From positions 1,240,001-1,304,000 of the forward strand of contig CP107211.1 in assembly GCA_025757845.1 (NCBI GenBank): 64,000 bases of DNA. Reading direction: 5' to 3'. Positions 1 through 9,330 of the stretch are shown here, one piece after another. A program made the position numbers and the translations under genes. How positions within the stretch are numbered: the stretch's first letter is position 1; every line of letters starts with the position of its first letter. The stretch is from Oscillospiraceae bacterium (GTDB taxonomy: Bacteria > Bacillota > Clostridia > Oscillospirales > Ruminococcaceae). The notes below the pieces were generated by a model. That model searched no databases, was not told the DNA's origin, and saw only the letters and a program-made list of their open reading frames with translations.

Positions 1-48
1 TTAACAATGTACAAGATGCAGAAAAACACTCTGCAACTCAAAAAACTC

Positions 49-77
49 TTGTAAAATTTGCGAAAGTGAGCTATTCT
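49..77 (+). promoter_or_regulatory. Sigma-A promoter of the maltose PTS operon
   Basis: TTGTAA at 49-54 and TATTCT at 72-77 are separated by 17 bp. Transcription would start near position 84, leaving a leader of about 65 nt before the EIIBC start codon. The call rests on hexamer match and spacing only. Confidence 0.6.
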
Positions 78-91
78 TATTGCGCAATCCA

Positions 92-129
92 ATGCAAGAG
101 TAATGCAATACTTGCATAATCAAATGCAA
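92..129. promoter_or_regulatory. Repeated ATGCAA boxes, candidate operator
   Basis: ATGCAA occurs at 92, 103 and 124, so spacings are 11 and 21 bp, close to one and two helical turns. ATGCAAG at 92-98 and CTTGCAT at 111-117 also form an inverted repeat. The cluster lies just downstream of the predicted transcription start, a good place for repression. Similar GTGCAAA boxes 21 bp apart precede the araC-type gene at 9394, so that regulator is a candidate binder. This is inference. Confidence 0.4.
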
Positions 130-148
130 AAGAACAAGGAGGAACATC

Positions 149-1831
149 ATGGCAACCACACAGACAGCTCCCAAGAAGAAGGGGCTCATCAATTTCGACT
201 TTTTGCAAAAACTGGGCAAAGTTCTGATGACCGTCATCGCCGTCATGCCTGCGGCGGGTCTGATGATCAGTCTGGGCAAGCTGGTGCAGATGGGCGGCGG
301 TGACATTGCCGCCGTCATGACCATCGGCACTACGATGGAGAACATCGGCTGGGCCGTCATCAACAACCTGCATATCCTGTTCGCCGTCGCCATCGGCGGC
401 AGCTGGGCAAAAGAACGCGCAGGCGGTGCCTTTGCGGCTGTGCTGGCCTTTGCGCTCATCAACGTGATCACCGGCAACATCTTCGGCGTTACCAGCGCCA
501 TGCTGGCAGACCCCAACGCCGTGACCCACACCCTGTTCGGGCAGGAGATCGCCGTCAACGGCTACTTCACCTCTGTGCTGGGCGCCCCTGCGCTGAACAT
601 GGGCGTGTTCGTGGGCATCATTGCCGGTTTTGTGGGCGGCGTGGCTTACAATAAATACTACAACTTCCGCAAGCTGCCGGATGCGCTGGCTTTCTTCAAC
701 GGCAAGCGCTTCGTGCCCATGGTGGTCATTGCCTACTCGGTGGTCATCTCCATGGTGCTGGCGCTGTTCTGGCCTGTGGTGCAGACCGGCATCAACAACT
801 TTGGCATCTGGATCGCCAACTCTTCCGAGACTTCTCCGGTGCTGGCTCCGTTCATCTATGGTACGCTGGAACGTCTGCTGCTGCCCTTTGGTCTGCACCA
901 TATGCTGACCATCCCCATGAACTATACCTCCTTCGGCGGCACCTACACCATCGCCACCGGCGTGAACGCAGGCAGTCAGGTGTTTGGTCAGGACCCGCTG
1001 TGGCTGGCATGGGCCAACGACCTCATCAACTTCAAGAAGGCCGGTGACATGGCTGCCTATAACAATCTGCTGGCTACCGTCACTCCCGCCCGCTTCAAGG
1101 TTGGTCAGATGATCGGTGCCACCGGTCTGCTGCTGGGCATTGCACTGGCCATGTACCGCCGCGTGGATGCCGACAAGCGCAAAAATTACAAATCCATGTT
1201 CATTTCCACCGCGCTGGCTGTGTTCCTCACCGGTGTGACCGAGCCGCTGGAGTTCATGTTCATGTTCTGCGCCATGCCGCTGTACATTGTATACGCCATC
1301 CTGCAGGGCTGTGCCTTTGCCATGGCCGGTATCATCCATCTGCGCCTGCACTCCTTCGGCAATCTGGAATTCATCACCCGCATCCCCATGTCCCTGCAGG
1401 CCGGTCTGGGCGGTGATATCATCAACTTTGTGCTCTGCGTGGTGGCGTTCTTCCTCATCGGCTATTTCGTGGCCTACTTCATGATCGGCAAACTCAATCT
1501 GGCTACCCCGGGCCGTCTGGGCAACTACACCGATGACAACGCAAACGATGCCGCAGCTGACACCAAGACCGAGAAGAAAGCCGACAAAAAGGTGGACAAC
1601 GGTCAGGCCGAGCGCTTCATCGCCCTGCTGGGCGGCCGGGAGAACATCGTGCTGGTGGACGCCTGCATGACCCGTCTGCGCGTTACCGTGAAGGACCCCG
1701 CCAAGGTAGCCGACCTCGCTGCATGGAAGGCAGAGGGTGCTCTGAGCCTGCTGGTGAAGGGGGACGGCATCCAGGCGGTGTACGGCCCCAAGGCAGACGT
1801 TCTGAAATCTGATATTAACGATATTCTGTAA
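149..1831 (+). CDS. PTS EIIBC transporter, maltose/glucose family
   Basis: This 560-residue membrane permease belongs to the glucose/maltose/GlcNAc PTS family. Residues about 15-430 form the multi-helix EIIC channel and residues about 480-560 form the cytoplasmic EIIB domain. The phosphorylated cysteine is Cys506 within DACMTRLRV. A charged, Lys/Asp-rich linker near residues 455-480 joins them. No EIIA is fused, so a separate EIIA must donate phosphate. The start has an AAGGAGGA ribosome site. It is the first gene of an operon with a MapP-like phosphatase (6 bp gap) and MalQ, which points to uptake of maltose as maltose 6'-phosphate. The substrate is inferred from these neighbours; glucose or another alpha-glucoside is possible. 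Confidence 0.88.
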   Translation: MATTQTAPKKKGLINFDFLQKLGKVLMTVIAVMPAAGLMISLGKLVQMGGGDIAAVMTIGTTMENIGWAVINNLHILFAVAIGGSWAKERAGGAFAAVLAFALINVITGNIFGVTSAMLADPNAVTHTLFGQEIAVNGYFTSVLGAPALNMGVFVGIIAGFVGGVAYNKYYNFRKLPDALAFFNGKRFVPMVVIAYSVVISMVLALFWPVVQTGINNFGIWIANSSETSPVLAPFIYGTLERLLLPFGLHHMLTIPMNYTSFGGTYTIATGVNAGSQVFGQDPLWLAWANDLINFKKAGDMAAYNNLLATVTPARFKVGQMIGATGLLLGIALAMYRRVDADKRKNYKSMFISTALAVFLTGVTEPLEFMFMFCAMPLYIVYAILQGCAFAMAGIIHLRLHSFGNLEFITRIPMSLQAGLGGDIINFVLCVVAFFLIGYFVAYFMIGKLNLATPGRLGNYTDDNANDAAADTKTEKKADKKVDNGQAERFIALLGGRENIVLVDACMTRLRVTVKDPAKVADLAAWKAEGALSLLVKGDGIQAVYGPKADVLKSDINDIL

Positions 1832-1837
1832 AAAACT

Positions 1838-2662
1838 ATGAAACTGCTGACATTGAATACCCACAGCCTCATCGAACCGGCATATGAGGCCAAGCGGGAT
1901 GCTTTTGTGGAGTTTATCCGAAAGGAACAGCCGGATGTGTTCGCCCTGCAGGAGGTGAACCAGACCGCCGCTGCGCCGCTGCTGGCAGATGTCCCGGCAG
2001 GGTACTATCCCTGCCCCGGCAATATGGTGCTGCTGAAAGCGGATAACCATGCCGCTGCGGTGGCCCGGATGCTGGAAGAAGCGGGCTGTGCCTACCATTG
2101 GAGCTGGCTCCCGGCCAAGATCGGCTACGACAGATACGACGAGGGCATGGCGGTATTCAGCCGGGCACCCATCACCGCCGCCGAGAACCTGCTGCTGAGC
2201 CAAATCAACGATTACAACAACTGGAAGACCCGCCGGGCGCTGGGCATCTGTGCAGGAGATGTCTGGTACTATACGGTGCATCTGGGCTGGTGGAAGGACG
2301 AGGAAGAGCCCTTTGCCGACCAGTGGAACATTCTGGCGGCGGCAGCCGGTGCAAAACCGCTGGCGTTCCTGCTGGGCGATTTCAACAGCGAGGCCGATGT
2401 GCGGGGCGAGGGGTATGACCTCATCCTCCGCAGCGGCTGGCAGGATACCTACCGGCTGGCCCGGCAGCGGGATGACGGCTATACCGTCGTGCAGGCCATT
2501 GACGGCTGGCGGGATGCTCCGGACGCGGCTGCCCAAAAACGCATTGACCAGATCTGGTGCTCCCAGACGGTGCCGGTGCACAGCAGCCGGGTGGTATTCG
2601 GCGGAAAACAGGAGCCTCGGGTCTCCGACCATGCGGGCGTTCTGATCGAAGTAGAACGATAA
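1838..2662 (+). CDS. mapP: Maltose-6'-phosphate phosphatase (MapP-like)
   Basis: The 274-residue protein has the endonuclease/exonuclease/phosphatase fold. Visible motifs are LTLNTHS at the N terminus, ALQEVNQ with metal-binding Glu39, LLGDFN with Asp181 and Asn183, and SDHAG with Asp264 and His265 near the C terminus. The EEP family includes MapP of Enterococcus faecalis, which removes phosphate from maltose 6'-phosphate made by the maltose PTS. The gene sits between a glucose/maltose-family EIIBC and malQ, exactly the place for such an enzyme: PTS uptake gives maltose 6'-phosphate, MapP gives maltose, and MalQ processes it. There is no signal peptide, so it acts in the cytoplasm. A nuclease role is the alternative, but context argues against it. 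Confidence 0.78.
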   Translation: MKLLTLNTHSLIEPAYEAKRDAFVEFIRKEQPDVFALQEVNQTAAAPLLADVPAGYYPCPGNMVLLKADNHAAAVARMLEEAGCAYHWSWLPAKIGYDRYDEGMAVFSRAPITAAENLLLSQINDYNNWKTRRALGICAGDVWYYTVHLGWWKDEEEPFADQWNILAAAAGAKPLAFLLGDFNSEADVRGEGYDLILRSGWQDTYRLARQRDDGYTVVQAIDGWRDAPDAAAQKRIDQIWCSQTVPVHSSRVVFGGKQEPRVSDHAGVLIEVER

Positions 2663-2679
2663 GAAGGGAATCAAGAAAC

Positions 2680-4182
2680 ATGCAGAGAAGTGCAGGCATT
2701 TTACTGCCCGTCAGCAGTCTGCCGTCCCCCTACGGCATCGGCTGCTTTTCGCAGGAAGCATACGATTTTGTAGATTGGCTGAAGGACGCCGGGCAGACCT
2801 ACTGGCAGATCCTGCCGCTGGGTGTGACCAGCTACGGCGACAGCCCGTATCAGAGCTTTTCCGCCTTTGCTGGCAACCCCTATTTCATCAGTCTGGATGA
2901 GCTGGTCAAAGAGGGTGTGCTCACGGCAGAAGAGTGCAAAAAGGCAAAGTTCGGCCGCAAGGCGGACGATATCGACTACAGCCAGCTCTACAAGGAGCGG
3001 GGCCGCCTGCTCCGGCTGGCCTACTCCCGCAGCGACATCGGCCACAATGCGGAGTTTGCGGCCTTCTGTGAACAGAACAAGTGGTGGCTGGATGACTTTG
3101 CCCTGTTCATGGCGGTGAAGGATCGCTTTGAGGGCAAGCCGTGGATCGAGTGGGCGGAGGATATCCGCCTGCGCTGGCAGAATGCCATGGACTACTACCG
3201 CCGGGAATTGTATTTTGAGGTGGAGTATTACAAATATCTCCAGTTCAAATTCGACCAGCAGTGGCGCGCACTAAAGGCTTACGCCAACGAAAAGGGCATC
3301 CGCATCATCGGCGATATCCCCATCTATGTGGCACTGGATTCTGCCGATGCATGGGCGAACCCGCAGATGTTCCAGCTGGATGAGGACAACATTCCCACCG
3401 CTGTGGCAGGTGTTCCGCCGGATGGTTTTTCGCCCACCGGCCAGCTCTGGGGCAATCCGCTCTACCGCTGGGAAAAGCACCGGGAAACGGGCTATCAGTG
3501 GTGGATCACCCGCTTGTGGTATTGCTTTGAACTGTACGATGTGGTTCGCATCGACCACTTCCGCGGTTTCGACGAGTATTTTTCCATTCCCTACGGCAGT
3601 GAAACTGCGGCACCCGGCCACTGGGAAAAAGGCCCTGGCATCGAGCTGTTCCGTGCGGTGGAGCAGGCACTGGGCAAGCGGGAGATCATTGCCGAGGATC
3701 TGGGCTATATGAGCGAGACTGTCCGGCAGCTGGTGCGGGACAGCGGCTTCCCCGGCATGAAGGTGCTGGAATTTGCCTTCGATTCCCGCGACACCGGCAG
3801 TGCCAGCGATTACCTGCCCCATAATTACCCGGTGAACAGCGTGGCCTACACCGGCACCCACGACAACGAAACACTGGTGTCGTGGTACCAGACCATCACC
3901 TCTGCCGAACGTGCACTGGTGCGGGATTATCTGTACGATTATGCCACGCCGGAAGCGCAGCTCTATAAGAGCATGATCGCCCTTATCTTCCGCAGTGCCG
4001 CCGCTACCTGCATCATCCCCATGCAGGACTGGCTGGGACTGAACAATTCTGCCCGTATCAATAAGCCCTCCACCGTAGGCGAGAACTGGCGCTGGCGGCT
4101 AAAAAAGAGCCAGCTGACCCCAAGGCTGCAAAAAGAAATTTGCAGTATCACCACCCGCTATGGCCGGATGAACTGGGCATAA
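2680..4182 (+). CDS. malQ: 4-alpha-glucanotransferase (first copy)
   Basis: This 500-residue GH77 amylomaltase moves alpha-1,4-glucan chains between maltose or maltodextrins and releases glucose. Family motifs are intact: VRIDHFRGF with nucleophile Asp292, IIAEDLGYM with acid/base Glu339, and TGTHDNET with Asp395. The start at 2680 is chosen because MQRSAGILLP matches the family N terminus and a purine-rich AAGAAGGGAA precedes it; the open frame runs further upstream but there overlaps mapP. It is the last gene of the PTS operon and is followed by a strong terminator. A second, clearly different malQ lies at 46014-47486 in an ABC operon. Confidence 0.95.
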   Translation: MQRSAGILLPVSSLPSPYGIGCFSQEAYDFVDWLKDAGQTYWQILPLGVTSYGDSPYQSFSAFAGNPYFISLDELVKEGVLTAEECKKAKFGRKADDIDYSQLYKERGRLLRLAYSRSDIGHNAEFAAFCEQNKWWLDDFALFMAVKDRFEGKPWIEWAEDIRLRWQNAMDYYRRELYFEVEYYKYLQFKFDQQWRALKAYANEKGIRIIGDIPIYVALDSADAWANPQMFQLDEDNIPTAVAGVPPDGFSPTGQLWGNPLYRWEKHRETGYQWWITRLWYCFELYDVVRIDHFRGFDEYFSIPYGSETAAPGHWEKGPGIELFRAVEQALGKREIIAEDLGYMSETVRQLVRDSGFPGMKVLEFAFDSRDTGSASDYLPHNYPVNSVAYTGTHDNETLVSWYQTITSAERALVRDYLYDYATPEAQLYKSMIALIFRSAAATCIIPMQDWLGLNNSARINKPSTVGENWRWRLKKSQLTPRLQKEICSITTRYGRMNWA

Positions 4183-4217
4183 CGAGAAGTTCTGTAAAAT
4201 CTGAAACGAGCAAAACA

Positions 4218-4260
4218 AAAGTCCCTGTGAACCTTTGCGTTCACAGGGACTTTCGTTTTG
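4218..4260. terminator. Terminator between malQ and the acetyltransferase
   Basis: A perfect 15-bp stem (4218-4232 with 4239-4253) has a 6-nt loop and is followed by CGTTTT. It closes the PTS operon and may also serve the convergent acetyltransferase. Confidence 0.9.
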
Positions 4261-4289
4261 TCCTGAAATCAGCAGCCCGGGCGGGGGCG

Positions 4290-4808
4290 TTACAGTTTTT
4301 TGATGCCCTCCGGCTCATCGGCTTTAGCGCGGCGCTCCATCAGGTAGGTGTCCAGCCAGCGGCCGTGGCAGTCACGCGCAATACGCTCCCGCCGCCCTAC
4401 CAGACGGAACCCGCATTTAGTGTGCAGGGCGCGGCTGGCCGTGTTGTCCTGCAGCACGGTGGACTGCAGGGTCCAGTAGCCTGCCTTCTCGGCGTCAGCG
4501 CACAGAGCGTTCAGGAGCTGGGAGCCCAGTCCCTTCCCACGGAAGCGCTCGCCCACATAAATGCTCACCTCGGCCACGCCCCGGTAGCACCAGCGGGGAT
4601 CTACCCGGTGAAGGGCAGCCCACCCGGCCAGCACGCCGTCGGCCAGAATGACCAGCCGACACTCTTTGGTGTGGGAGGCGTCCCACGCGGCATAGGGCGG
4701 ACAGTCGGTCTGGAAGGTGGCGTGCTCGGTGGCAATGCCTTCCAGATAGATCCGGGCCACATCGTCCCAGTCCTCCGGCACCATGGGCCGGATCGTTATT
4801 TCACTCAT
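4290..4808 (-). CDS. GNAT acetyltransferase, phosphinothricin-acetyltransferase-like
   Basis: This 172-residue single-domain GNAT enzyme transfers acetyl from acetyl-CoA to an amine. The N terminus IRPMVPEDWDDVARIY and the later ATFQTDCPPYAAWDASH resemble the PAT/YncA (methionine sulfoximine or phosphinothricin) subgroup. The acetyl-CoA loop is visible as RFRGKGLGSQLL. The start at 4808 places MSEITIRP at the N terminus; the frame continues upstream without family similarity. The natural substrate cannot be read from sequence. It stands alone between the mal terminator and modC. Confidence 0.85.
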   Translation of the reverse strand: MSEITIRPMVPEDWDDVARIYLEGIATEHATFQTDCPPYAAWDASHTKECRLVILADGVLAGWAALHRVDPRWCYRGVAEVSIYVGERFRGKGLGSQLLNALCADAEKAGYWTLQSTVLQDNTASRALHTKCGFRLVGRRERIARDCHGRWLDTYLMERRAKADEPEGIKKL

Positions 4809-4926
4809 GTTCCCATCCCCAATGGGAGCCGCAATGCTCCCTGATTTTGCAAAATGCACTATTTTCAGTATAGCAGAATTTGCGGTGCGGTACAAGCACC
4901 GGGCGGGGCTTTGTCAAAGATGTAGC

Positions 4927-5976
4927 TCAGTTGGTCAGGGGCATGATACTTTCCGGTGCAGCGCACAGGAAATGCGGCGGCACCGGAGCGGGGGAGGAAA
5001 GGGTGGATTTGCTTACCTTCCACCACAGGCGGGCCGTGCCGTCCGGAGCGGTACAGATGAGGTTCCAGTCAAAGGGATTTTCACTGGAAGAAAGGGCTGC
5101 TACCGGTAAGGCGTTCGGTGCCCTGGCATCGCAGGGCACAAAGTCGTGGGCGCGGATGCCCACGGCGGTGCAGCCTTCCGGCACCGGAAGCGCCAGCTGC
5201 AGCGGCACATCCCAGCCGGTCAGATGCACCGTGTGCGCGTCCAACCGGGTGCAAGGCAGAATGTTCTTGCAGCCGGTGAGCCGGGCTGCCGTGATGCTGC
5301 GCGGGTCCGCAAAGACGTCCCGGGTGTGGCCGGAGCGCAGAACCCGGCCGCTGTCCAGTACCACCATTTCCGGGCAAAGGCGGTAGGCTTCGTCCCGGTT
5401 GTGGGTGACCAGAAGCGCGGTGCCGTCAAACCCGGCCAGCAGACTGCCCACTTCGCTTTCCACAGCCTCGCGCAGGTAACTGTCCAGCGCGCTGAAGGGC
5501 TCGTCCAGCATCAGGATGCGCGGCCGCCCGGCAAGGATGCGGGCCAGTGCGGTGCGCTGCTGCTGCCCGCCGGAAAGCTGGGCCGGGTACCGCTTTGCCA
5601 GCGGCTCCAGCCGCATGGCCCGCAGCAGTTCGGCGCAGCGCGCCTGCCGGGCAGCGCGGTCTTTTTCGGCTTTCAGGCCGCAGAGAATGTTCTGTTCCAC
5701 CGTCATATTCGGGAAGAGGGCGTAATTCTGGAACAGCAGCCCTGCGCCCCGCTGCTGAGGCGGCAGGTCGATGTGCTGCTCACTGTCAAACAGTACCCGC
5801 CCGTCCAGCACGATGCGGCCTTTGTCCGGCTTCACGATGCCGGCAATGCAGCGCAGGGTCATGCTTTTGCCGCAGCCGGAAGCGCCCAGCAGGGCAGTGG
5901 GGGTGTTTCCGGCAGAAAAGGCAGCCCGCAGGGTGAAGCCATCCAGCTTCTTCTCAATGTTCACTTCCAGGCTCAT
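4927..5976 (-). CDS. modC: Molybdate ABC transporter ATP-binding protein
   Basis: This 349-residue ATPase powers molybdate import. Walker A is GASGCGKS (31-38), the signature is LSGGQQQR, and Walker B is RILMLDEP; a C-terminal regulatory region of about 110 residues contains VGIRAHDF. Its ATG overlaps the modB stop in ATGA, so the two are translationally coupled. Assignment rests on order with a ModB-type permease and a modA relic at the position of the binding protein. The last residues (PESIMPLTN) run into a tRNA D-arm-like stretch, so the C-terminal tail may be secondarily altered. Confidence 0.88.
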   Translation of the reverse strand: MSLEVNIEKKLDGFTLRAAFSAGNTPTALLGASGCGKSMTLRCIAGIVKPDKGRIVLDGRVLFDSEQHIDLPPQQRGAGLLFQNYALFPNMTVEQNILCGLKAEKDRAARQARCAELLRAMRLEPLAKRYPAQLSGGQQQRTALARILAGRPRILMLDEPFSALDSYLREAVESEVGSLLAGFDGTALLVTHNRDEAYRLCPEMVVLDSGRVLRSGHTRDVFADPRSITAARLTGCKNILPCTRLDAHTVHLTGWDVPLQLALPVPEGCTAVGIRAHDFVPCDARAPNALPVAALSSSENPFDWNLICTAPDGTARLWWKVSKSTLSSPAPVPPHFLCAAPESIMPLTN

Positions 5977-6644
5977 GCGCGTCCACCTGCTTTCTGCTGC
6001 TTTTCCAGCAGGTTCACGGCCAGCAGCACCACTGCCGAAATGACGATGTCCACCAGCACCCAGCGCAGGGCACCGGCTTCGTCGTTGGTGCGCCAGAGCT
6101 GATACACCGTGGTGGCAATGGTGGCGGTCTTGCCGGGGGTATAGCCCGCGATCATGCTGGTGGCACCGTATTCGCCGAGGGCACGGGCAAAGGCCAGCAC
6201 GGTGCCTGCCAGAATGCCTTGCCGACAGTAGGGCATCCGCACCCGCCAGAAGATCCAGGTGTTGGACTGTCCCAGGGTCTGGGCTGACCAGGCCAGCGTT
6301 TCGTCAAAGCTCTCGAAGGCACCCCGGGCGGTGCGGTACATCAGCGGAAAAGCCACCACAATGGAAGCGAAAATGGCGCTGTACCAGTTCATGACCAGTT
6401 TCACGCCGAAGTGTTCCAGGAAGAAGATGCCCAGCGGCCGCCTTGCCCCGAAGAGAAGCAGCAGGAAATAGCCCACCACCGTGGGCGGCAGTACCATGGG
6501 CAGGGTGAGCACCACGTCCAGCACGCCTTTGACGGCCCGGGGCAGCCGGGCAATGTAATAGGCGGCAAAAATGCCGAGAAAGAACACGGCTGCGCAGCTG
6601 ATGAGCGCGATGCGCAGGCTGTTCCAGAGCGGATACCAGTCCAT
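5973..6644 (-). CDS. modB: Molybdate ABC transporter permease
   Basis: This 223-residue inner-membrane protein has five or six predicted membrane segments and the ABC permease coupling region with EYGATSMIAG. Length and PMVLPPTVVGYFLL fit ModB. The 3' end overlaps modC by 4 bases. The partner binding protein would normally be encoded directly upstream, but only a 33-codon modA remnant is there (6654-6755); the intact modA is at 10525-11406. Tungstate could also be a substrate. Confidence 0.9.
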   Translation of the reverse strand: MDWYPLWNSLRIALISCAAVFFLGIFAAYYIARLPRAVKGVLDVVLTLPMVLPPTVVGYFLLLLFGARRPLGIFFLEHFGVKLVMNWYSAIFASIVVAFPLMYRTARGAFESFDETLAWSAQTLGQSNTWIFWRVRMPYCRQGILAGTVLAFARALGEYGATSMIAGYTPGKTATIATTVYQLWRTNDEAGALRWVLVDIVISAVVLLAVNLLEKQQKAGGRA

Positions 6645-6653
6645 CGCTCGTCC

Positions 6654-6755
6654 TTACTGCGCCACAGCGCTGAAGCCGACGCTCTCATAGAATTTTTCGG
6701 GCTGCAGACCGGCTGCGCAAAGAACGTTCCGGCGGGAAATCTTGTGTTGTTTCAT
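6654..6755 (-). pseudogene. modA: modA remnant with internal deletion
   Basis: A 33-codon reading frame joins a modA start (MKQHKISRRNVLCAAGL) directly to a modA end (ESVGFSAVAQ). The intact gene at 10525-11406 begins MNLNKISRRNFLCAVGL and ends EGVGFSAVAQ, so roughly 260 codons are missing. The flanking 5' leader is also shared with the intact gene. The relic sits where modA belongs, 9 bp ahead of modB. It cannot bind molybdate but may still be translated as a small signal-anchored peptide. Confidence 0.85.
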
Positions 6756-6891
6756 GGTTTGTTCTCCTGTCTTTTGAAATGGATGCGGATCGTGCAATAC
6801 GGTACAGGATGCGGTGCCGCCCACCGGGATAAAAAGATCCCGAAGAATAAGATACAAAAAACAGGCCGGTCCGTCAAGTGGCAGACCGGCC
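6753..6891 (-). repeat. Duplicated modA leader, copy A
   Basis: This stretch matches the region upstream of the intact modA (11404-11542). A 36-bp core, read on the plus strand from ACGGTACAGG to GGGATAAAA, is identical in both, and the GAATA.GATACAAAAA to ACCGGCC section containing the terminator hairpin is nearly so. It shows that modA with its leader was once duplicated. Confidence 0.85.
6855..6891 (-). terminator. Terminator downstream of glgP, in the modA-type leader
   Basis: GGCCGGTC (6864-6871) pairs with GACCGGCC (6884-6891), and on the minus strand the stem is followed by TGTTTTTT. It lies about 110 nt after the glgP stop and about 100 nt before the modA relic, so it ends glgP transcription or acts as an attenuator for modBC. 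Confidence 0.8.
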
Positions 6892-7001
6892 AGATCTCGG
6901 TGTGAAATTGTGAAACTTACAGGCTCCCGAGCCGCCCGGCAGAACCTGTCGGGAAAGCAAAGAGGCGGAGAAAAGGATCGTGAAACGCTAAGAAATAATG
7001 G

Positions 7002-9263
7002 TTACTGCCCCAGATGCCAGATGTCGCGGTCGTATTCGCCAATGGTGCGGTCACTGGAGAAGAAGCCTGCCTTGGCGATGTTCACCAGGCACTTTTTGCG
7101 CCAGCCCAGCGGGTCACAGGCGTAATCGTTCAGGGCCTGCCCCTTGCGTACCACATAGGCGTTGAAGTCCGGCAGGGTCTGGAACCAGTCCTTGTGGATA
7201 AGCTCATCGTGCAGGCGGGTCAGGTTCTCGGCGTGGCCTGCAGCCAGCATCTCCGGCCCAGTCAAGAAGTCGATGGCACGGCGGATGTTGGCATCGCCCT
7301 CATACCACTGAGCCGCGCAGTAATCCCCGGCGGCATAGCGGTGGATGACCTGATCGGAAGTCTGGCCGAAGATATAGATGTTCTCTCCGCCCACCTGCTG
7401 GCAGATCTCCACGTTGGCACCGTCCATGGTGCCCAGGGTCAGCGCACCGTTCAACATAAACTTCATGTTGCCGGTGCCGGAAGCCTCCTTGGAGGCAAGG
7501 CTGATCTGCTCGGACAGGTCGCAGGCCGGGATCAGCTTTTCAGCAGCGGTAACGTTGTAGTTCTCAATGAACACGACCTGTAACCACTTGGACACTTCCG
7601 GGTCTGCCGCAATGACCTTGGAAAGGGTCAGCAGGGCGTGGATGATGTCCTTTGCGATCGTGTAGGCGGGCGCAGCCTTGGCACCAAAGATGCTCACCAG
7701 CGGCACCGCGGGCAGATGGCCTGCCTTGATCTCGTGATACTGGTGGATGAGATAGAGCAGGTTGAGCTGCTGACGCTTGTACTCATGCAGACGTTTGGAC
7801 TGGATATCAAATACGGCATCGGTGTTTACGGTGACATTCTGCGTATGCAGCAGCCAGTCGGCAAGGGCCTGTTTGTTGGCCTTCTTCACGGCGGTCAGCT
7901 CGTTCAGCACCGTCTCGTCCTCCGCAAAGGCCAGCAGCTTTTCCAGTTCGGCGGCATCCTTGCGGAAGCCGGAGCCGATGTGCTGTTCCAGCTCAGCGGT
8001 CAGGGCTGGGTCGCATTCCAGCAGCCAGCGGCGGAAGGTGATGCCGTTGGTCTTGTTGTTGAATTTTTCCGGGTACAGCTCGTAAAAACCGTGCAGCTCG
8101 GAGTTTTTCAAAATCTCGGTGTGCAGGGCCGCCACGCCATTGGTGGAGTGGGTGAAGTGGATATCCATGTGTGCCATGTGCACCCGGTCGTCCTTGTCGA
8201 TGATAGCAAGACCTTCGTCCTCGGTGCGGGTGCGGGCCAGTGCATCCAGCTTTTCGATGATGGGCATCAGCTGGGGCACCACGGCATCCAGATAGGCACG
8301 GGGCCACTTTTCCAGTGCTTCGGCCAGAATGGTGTGATTGGTGTAGGCGCAGGTCTTGGTAACGATCTCCACGGCTTCGTCAAAATCAATGCCTTTTTCA
8401 CCCAGCAGACGGATCAGCTCCGGGATGACCATGCTGGGATGCGTGTCGTTGATCTGGATGGCGGCATAATCGGCCAGGTCGTGGTAGTTGCAGCCCCGGG
8501 CGGCGCACTCGGCCAGAATGAGCTGGGCACCGGCAGAAACCATCAGATACTGCTGGTAGACCCGCAGACGGCGGCCTGCCTCGTCGGAATCGTCCGGGTA
8601 GAGGAACAAGGTCAGGTTCTTGTCGATGGCAGTTTTGTCGAAGGCGATGCCGTCGTGGACGATGCTCTCGTCGATGGTGTCGAGGTCGAACAGGTTCAGG
8701 GTATTGGTGCGGCCCTCGTAACCGGTGACGGCCAGCTTGTACAGGCGGGCGGTGTATTCCTTGCCGGCCAGCTGGACCGGATAGGTGATATCGGTCTTTT
8801 CGGCCCAGCTGTGGGCGGTGAGCCACGGGTCGGGCTTTTCGTTCTGCACGCCGTTTTCAAAGGACTGTCGGAACAGGCCGAAGTGGTACCGCAGACCCAC
8901 GCCGTCGCCGGGCAGGTTCAGCGTTGCCAGCGAGTCAAGGAAGCAGGCGGCCAGACGGCCCAGACCGCCGTTGCCGAGAGACGGCTCCGGCTCTACTTCT
9001 TCGATGTCTGCAAGGCTCTTCCCGGCAGCAGCCAGCGCGTCGCGGGCTTCGTCGTACAAACCCAGATTGATGAGGTTGTTGGACAGCAGCTTGCCGATGA
9101 GAAATTCGGCGCTGATATAATAGAGCTTACGGCCGGTCACCGGCTGCACACGGTCAGCACTCTTGCGCCGGACAAGTTCCAGCAGGGCAAGATACAGTTC
9201 CTGATTCGTGCAGGCAGAAAGAGGTTTGCCGGTAAGGCTTTGTAAGGTTTCAGTAAAGTTCAT
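7002..9263 (-). CDS. glgP: Glycogen/starch/maltodextrin phosphorylase
   Basis: This 753-residue GT35 enzyme splits alpha-1,4-glucans with phosphate to give glucose 1-phosphate. The pyridoxal-phosphate region [14 protein letters not shown] and the following [15 protein letters not shown] are intact, as is [15 protein letters not shown] near the N terminus. Length matches the shorter bacterial forms. The start at 9263 (MNFTETLQ) has AAAGGAGGA 5 nt upstream; an in-frame ATG 60 bp further up has no such site. It is transcribed away from an AraC regulator that is the obvious candidate controller. With two MalQ enzymes in the window it completes maltodextrin breakdown. Confidence 0.95.
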   Translation of the reverse strand: MNFTETLQSLTGKPLSACTNQELYLALLELVRRKSADRVQPVTGRKLYYISAEFLIGKLLSNNLINLGLYDEARDALAAAGKSLADIEEVEPEPSLGNGGLGRLAACFLDSLATLNLPGDGVGLRYHFGLFRQSFENGVQNEKPDPWLTAHSWAEKTDITYPVQLAGKEYTARLYKLAVTGYEGRTNTLNLFDLDTIDESIVHDGIAFDKTAIDKNLTLFLYPDDSDEAGRRLRVYQQYLMVSAGAQLILAECAARGCNYHDLADYAAIQINDTHPSMVIPELIRLLGEKGIDFDEAVEIVTKTCAYTNHTILAEALEKWPRAYLDAVVPQLMPIIEKLDALARTRTEDEGLAIIDKDDRVHMAHMDIHFTHSTNGVAALHTEILKNSELHGFYELYPEKFNNKTNGITFRRWLLECDPALTAELEQHIGSGFRKDAAELEKLLAFAEDETVLNELTAVKKANKQALADWLLHTQNVTVNTDAVFDIQSKRLHEYKRQQLNLLYLIHQYHEIKAGHLPAVPLVSIFGAKAAPAYTIAKDIIHALLTLSKVIAADPEVSKWLQVVFIENYNVTAAEKLIPACDLSEQISLASKEASGTGNMKFMLNGALTLGTMDGANVEICQQVGGENIYIFGQTSDQVIHRYAAGDYCAAQWYEGDANIRRAIDFLTGPEMLAAGHAENLTRLHDELIHKDWFQTLPDFNAYVVRKGQALNDYACDPLGWRKKCLVNIAKAGFFSSDRTIGEYDRDIWHLGQ

Positions 9264-9330
9264 AACAGGATCCTCCTTTGATACGGAAAGCAGGTTTGAC
9301 ATCTGTGTCTCAAGATATACCACACAAAAC

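Noticed and set aside
77..2674. Long open frame on the minus strand across the PTS and mapP genes
   Set aside because: It is rich in His, Gly and Val, crosses two genes with clear motifs on the other strand, and has no ribosome site.
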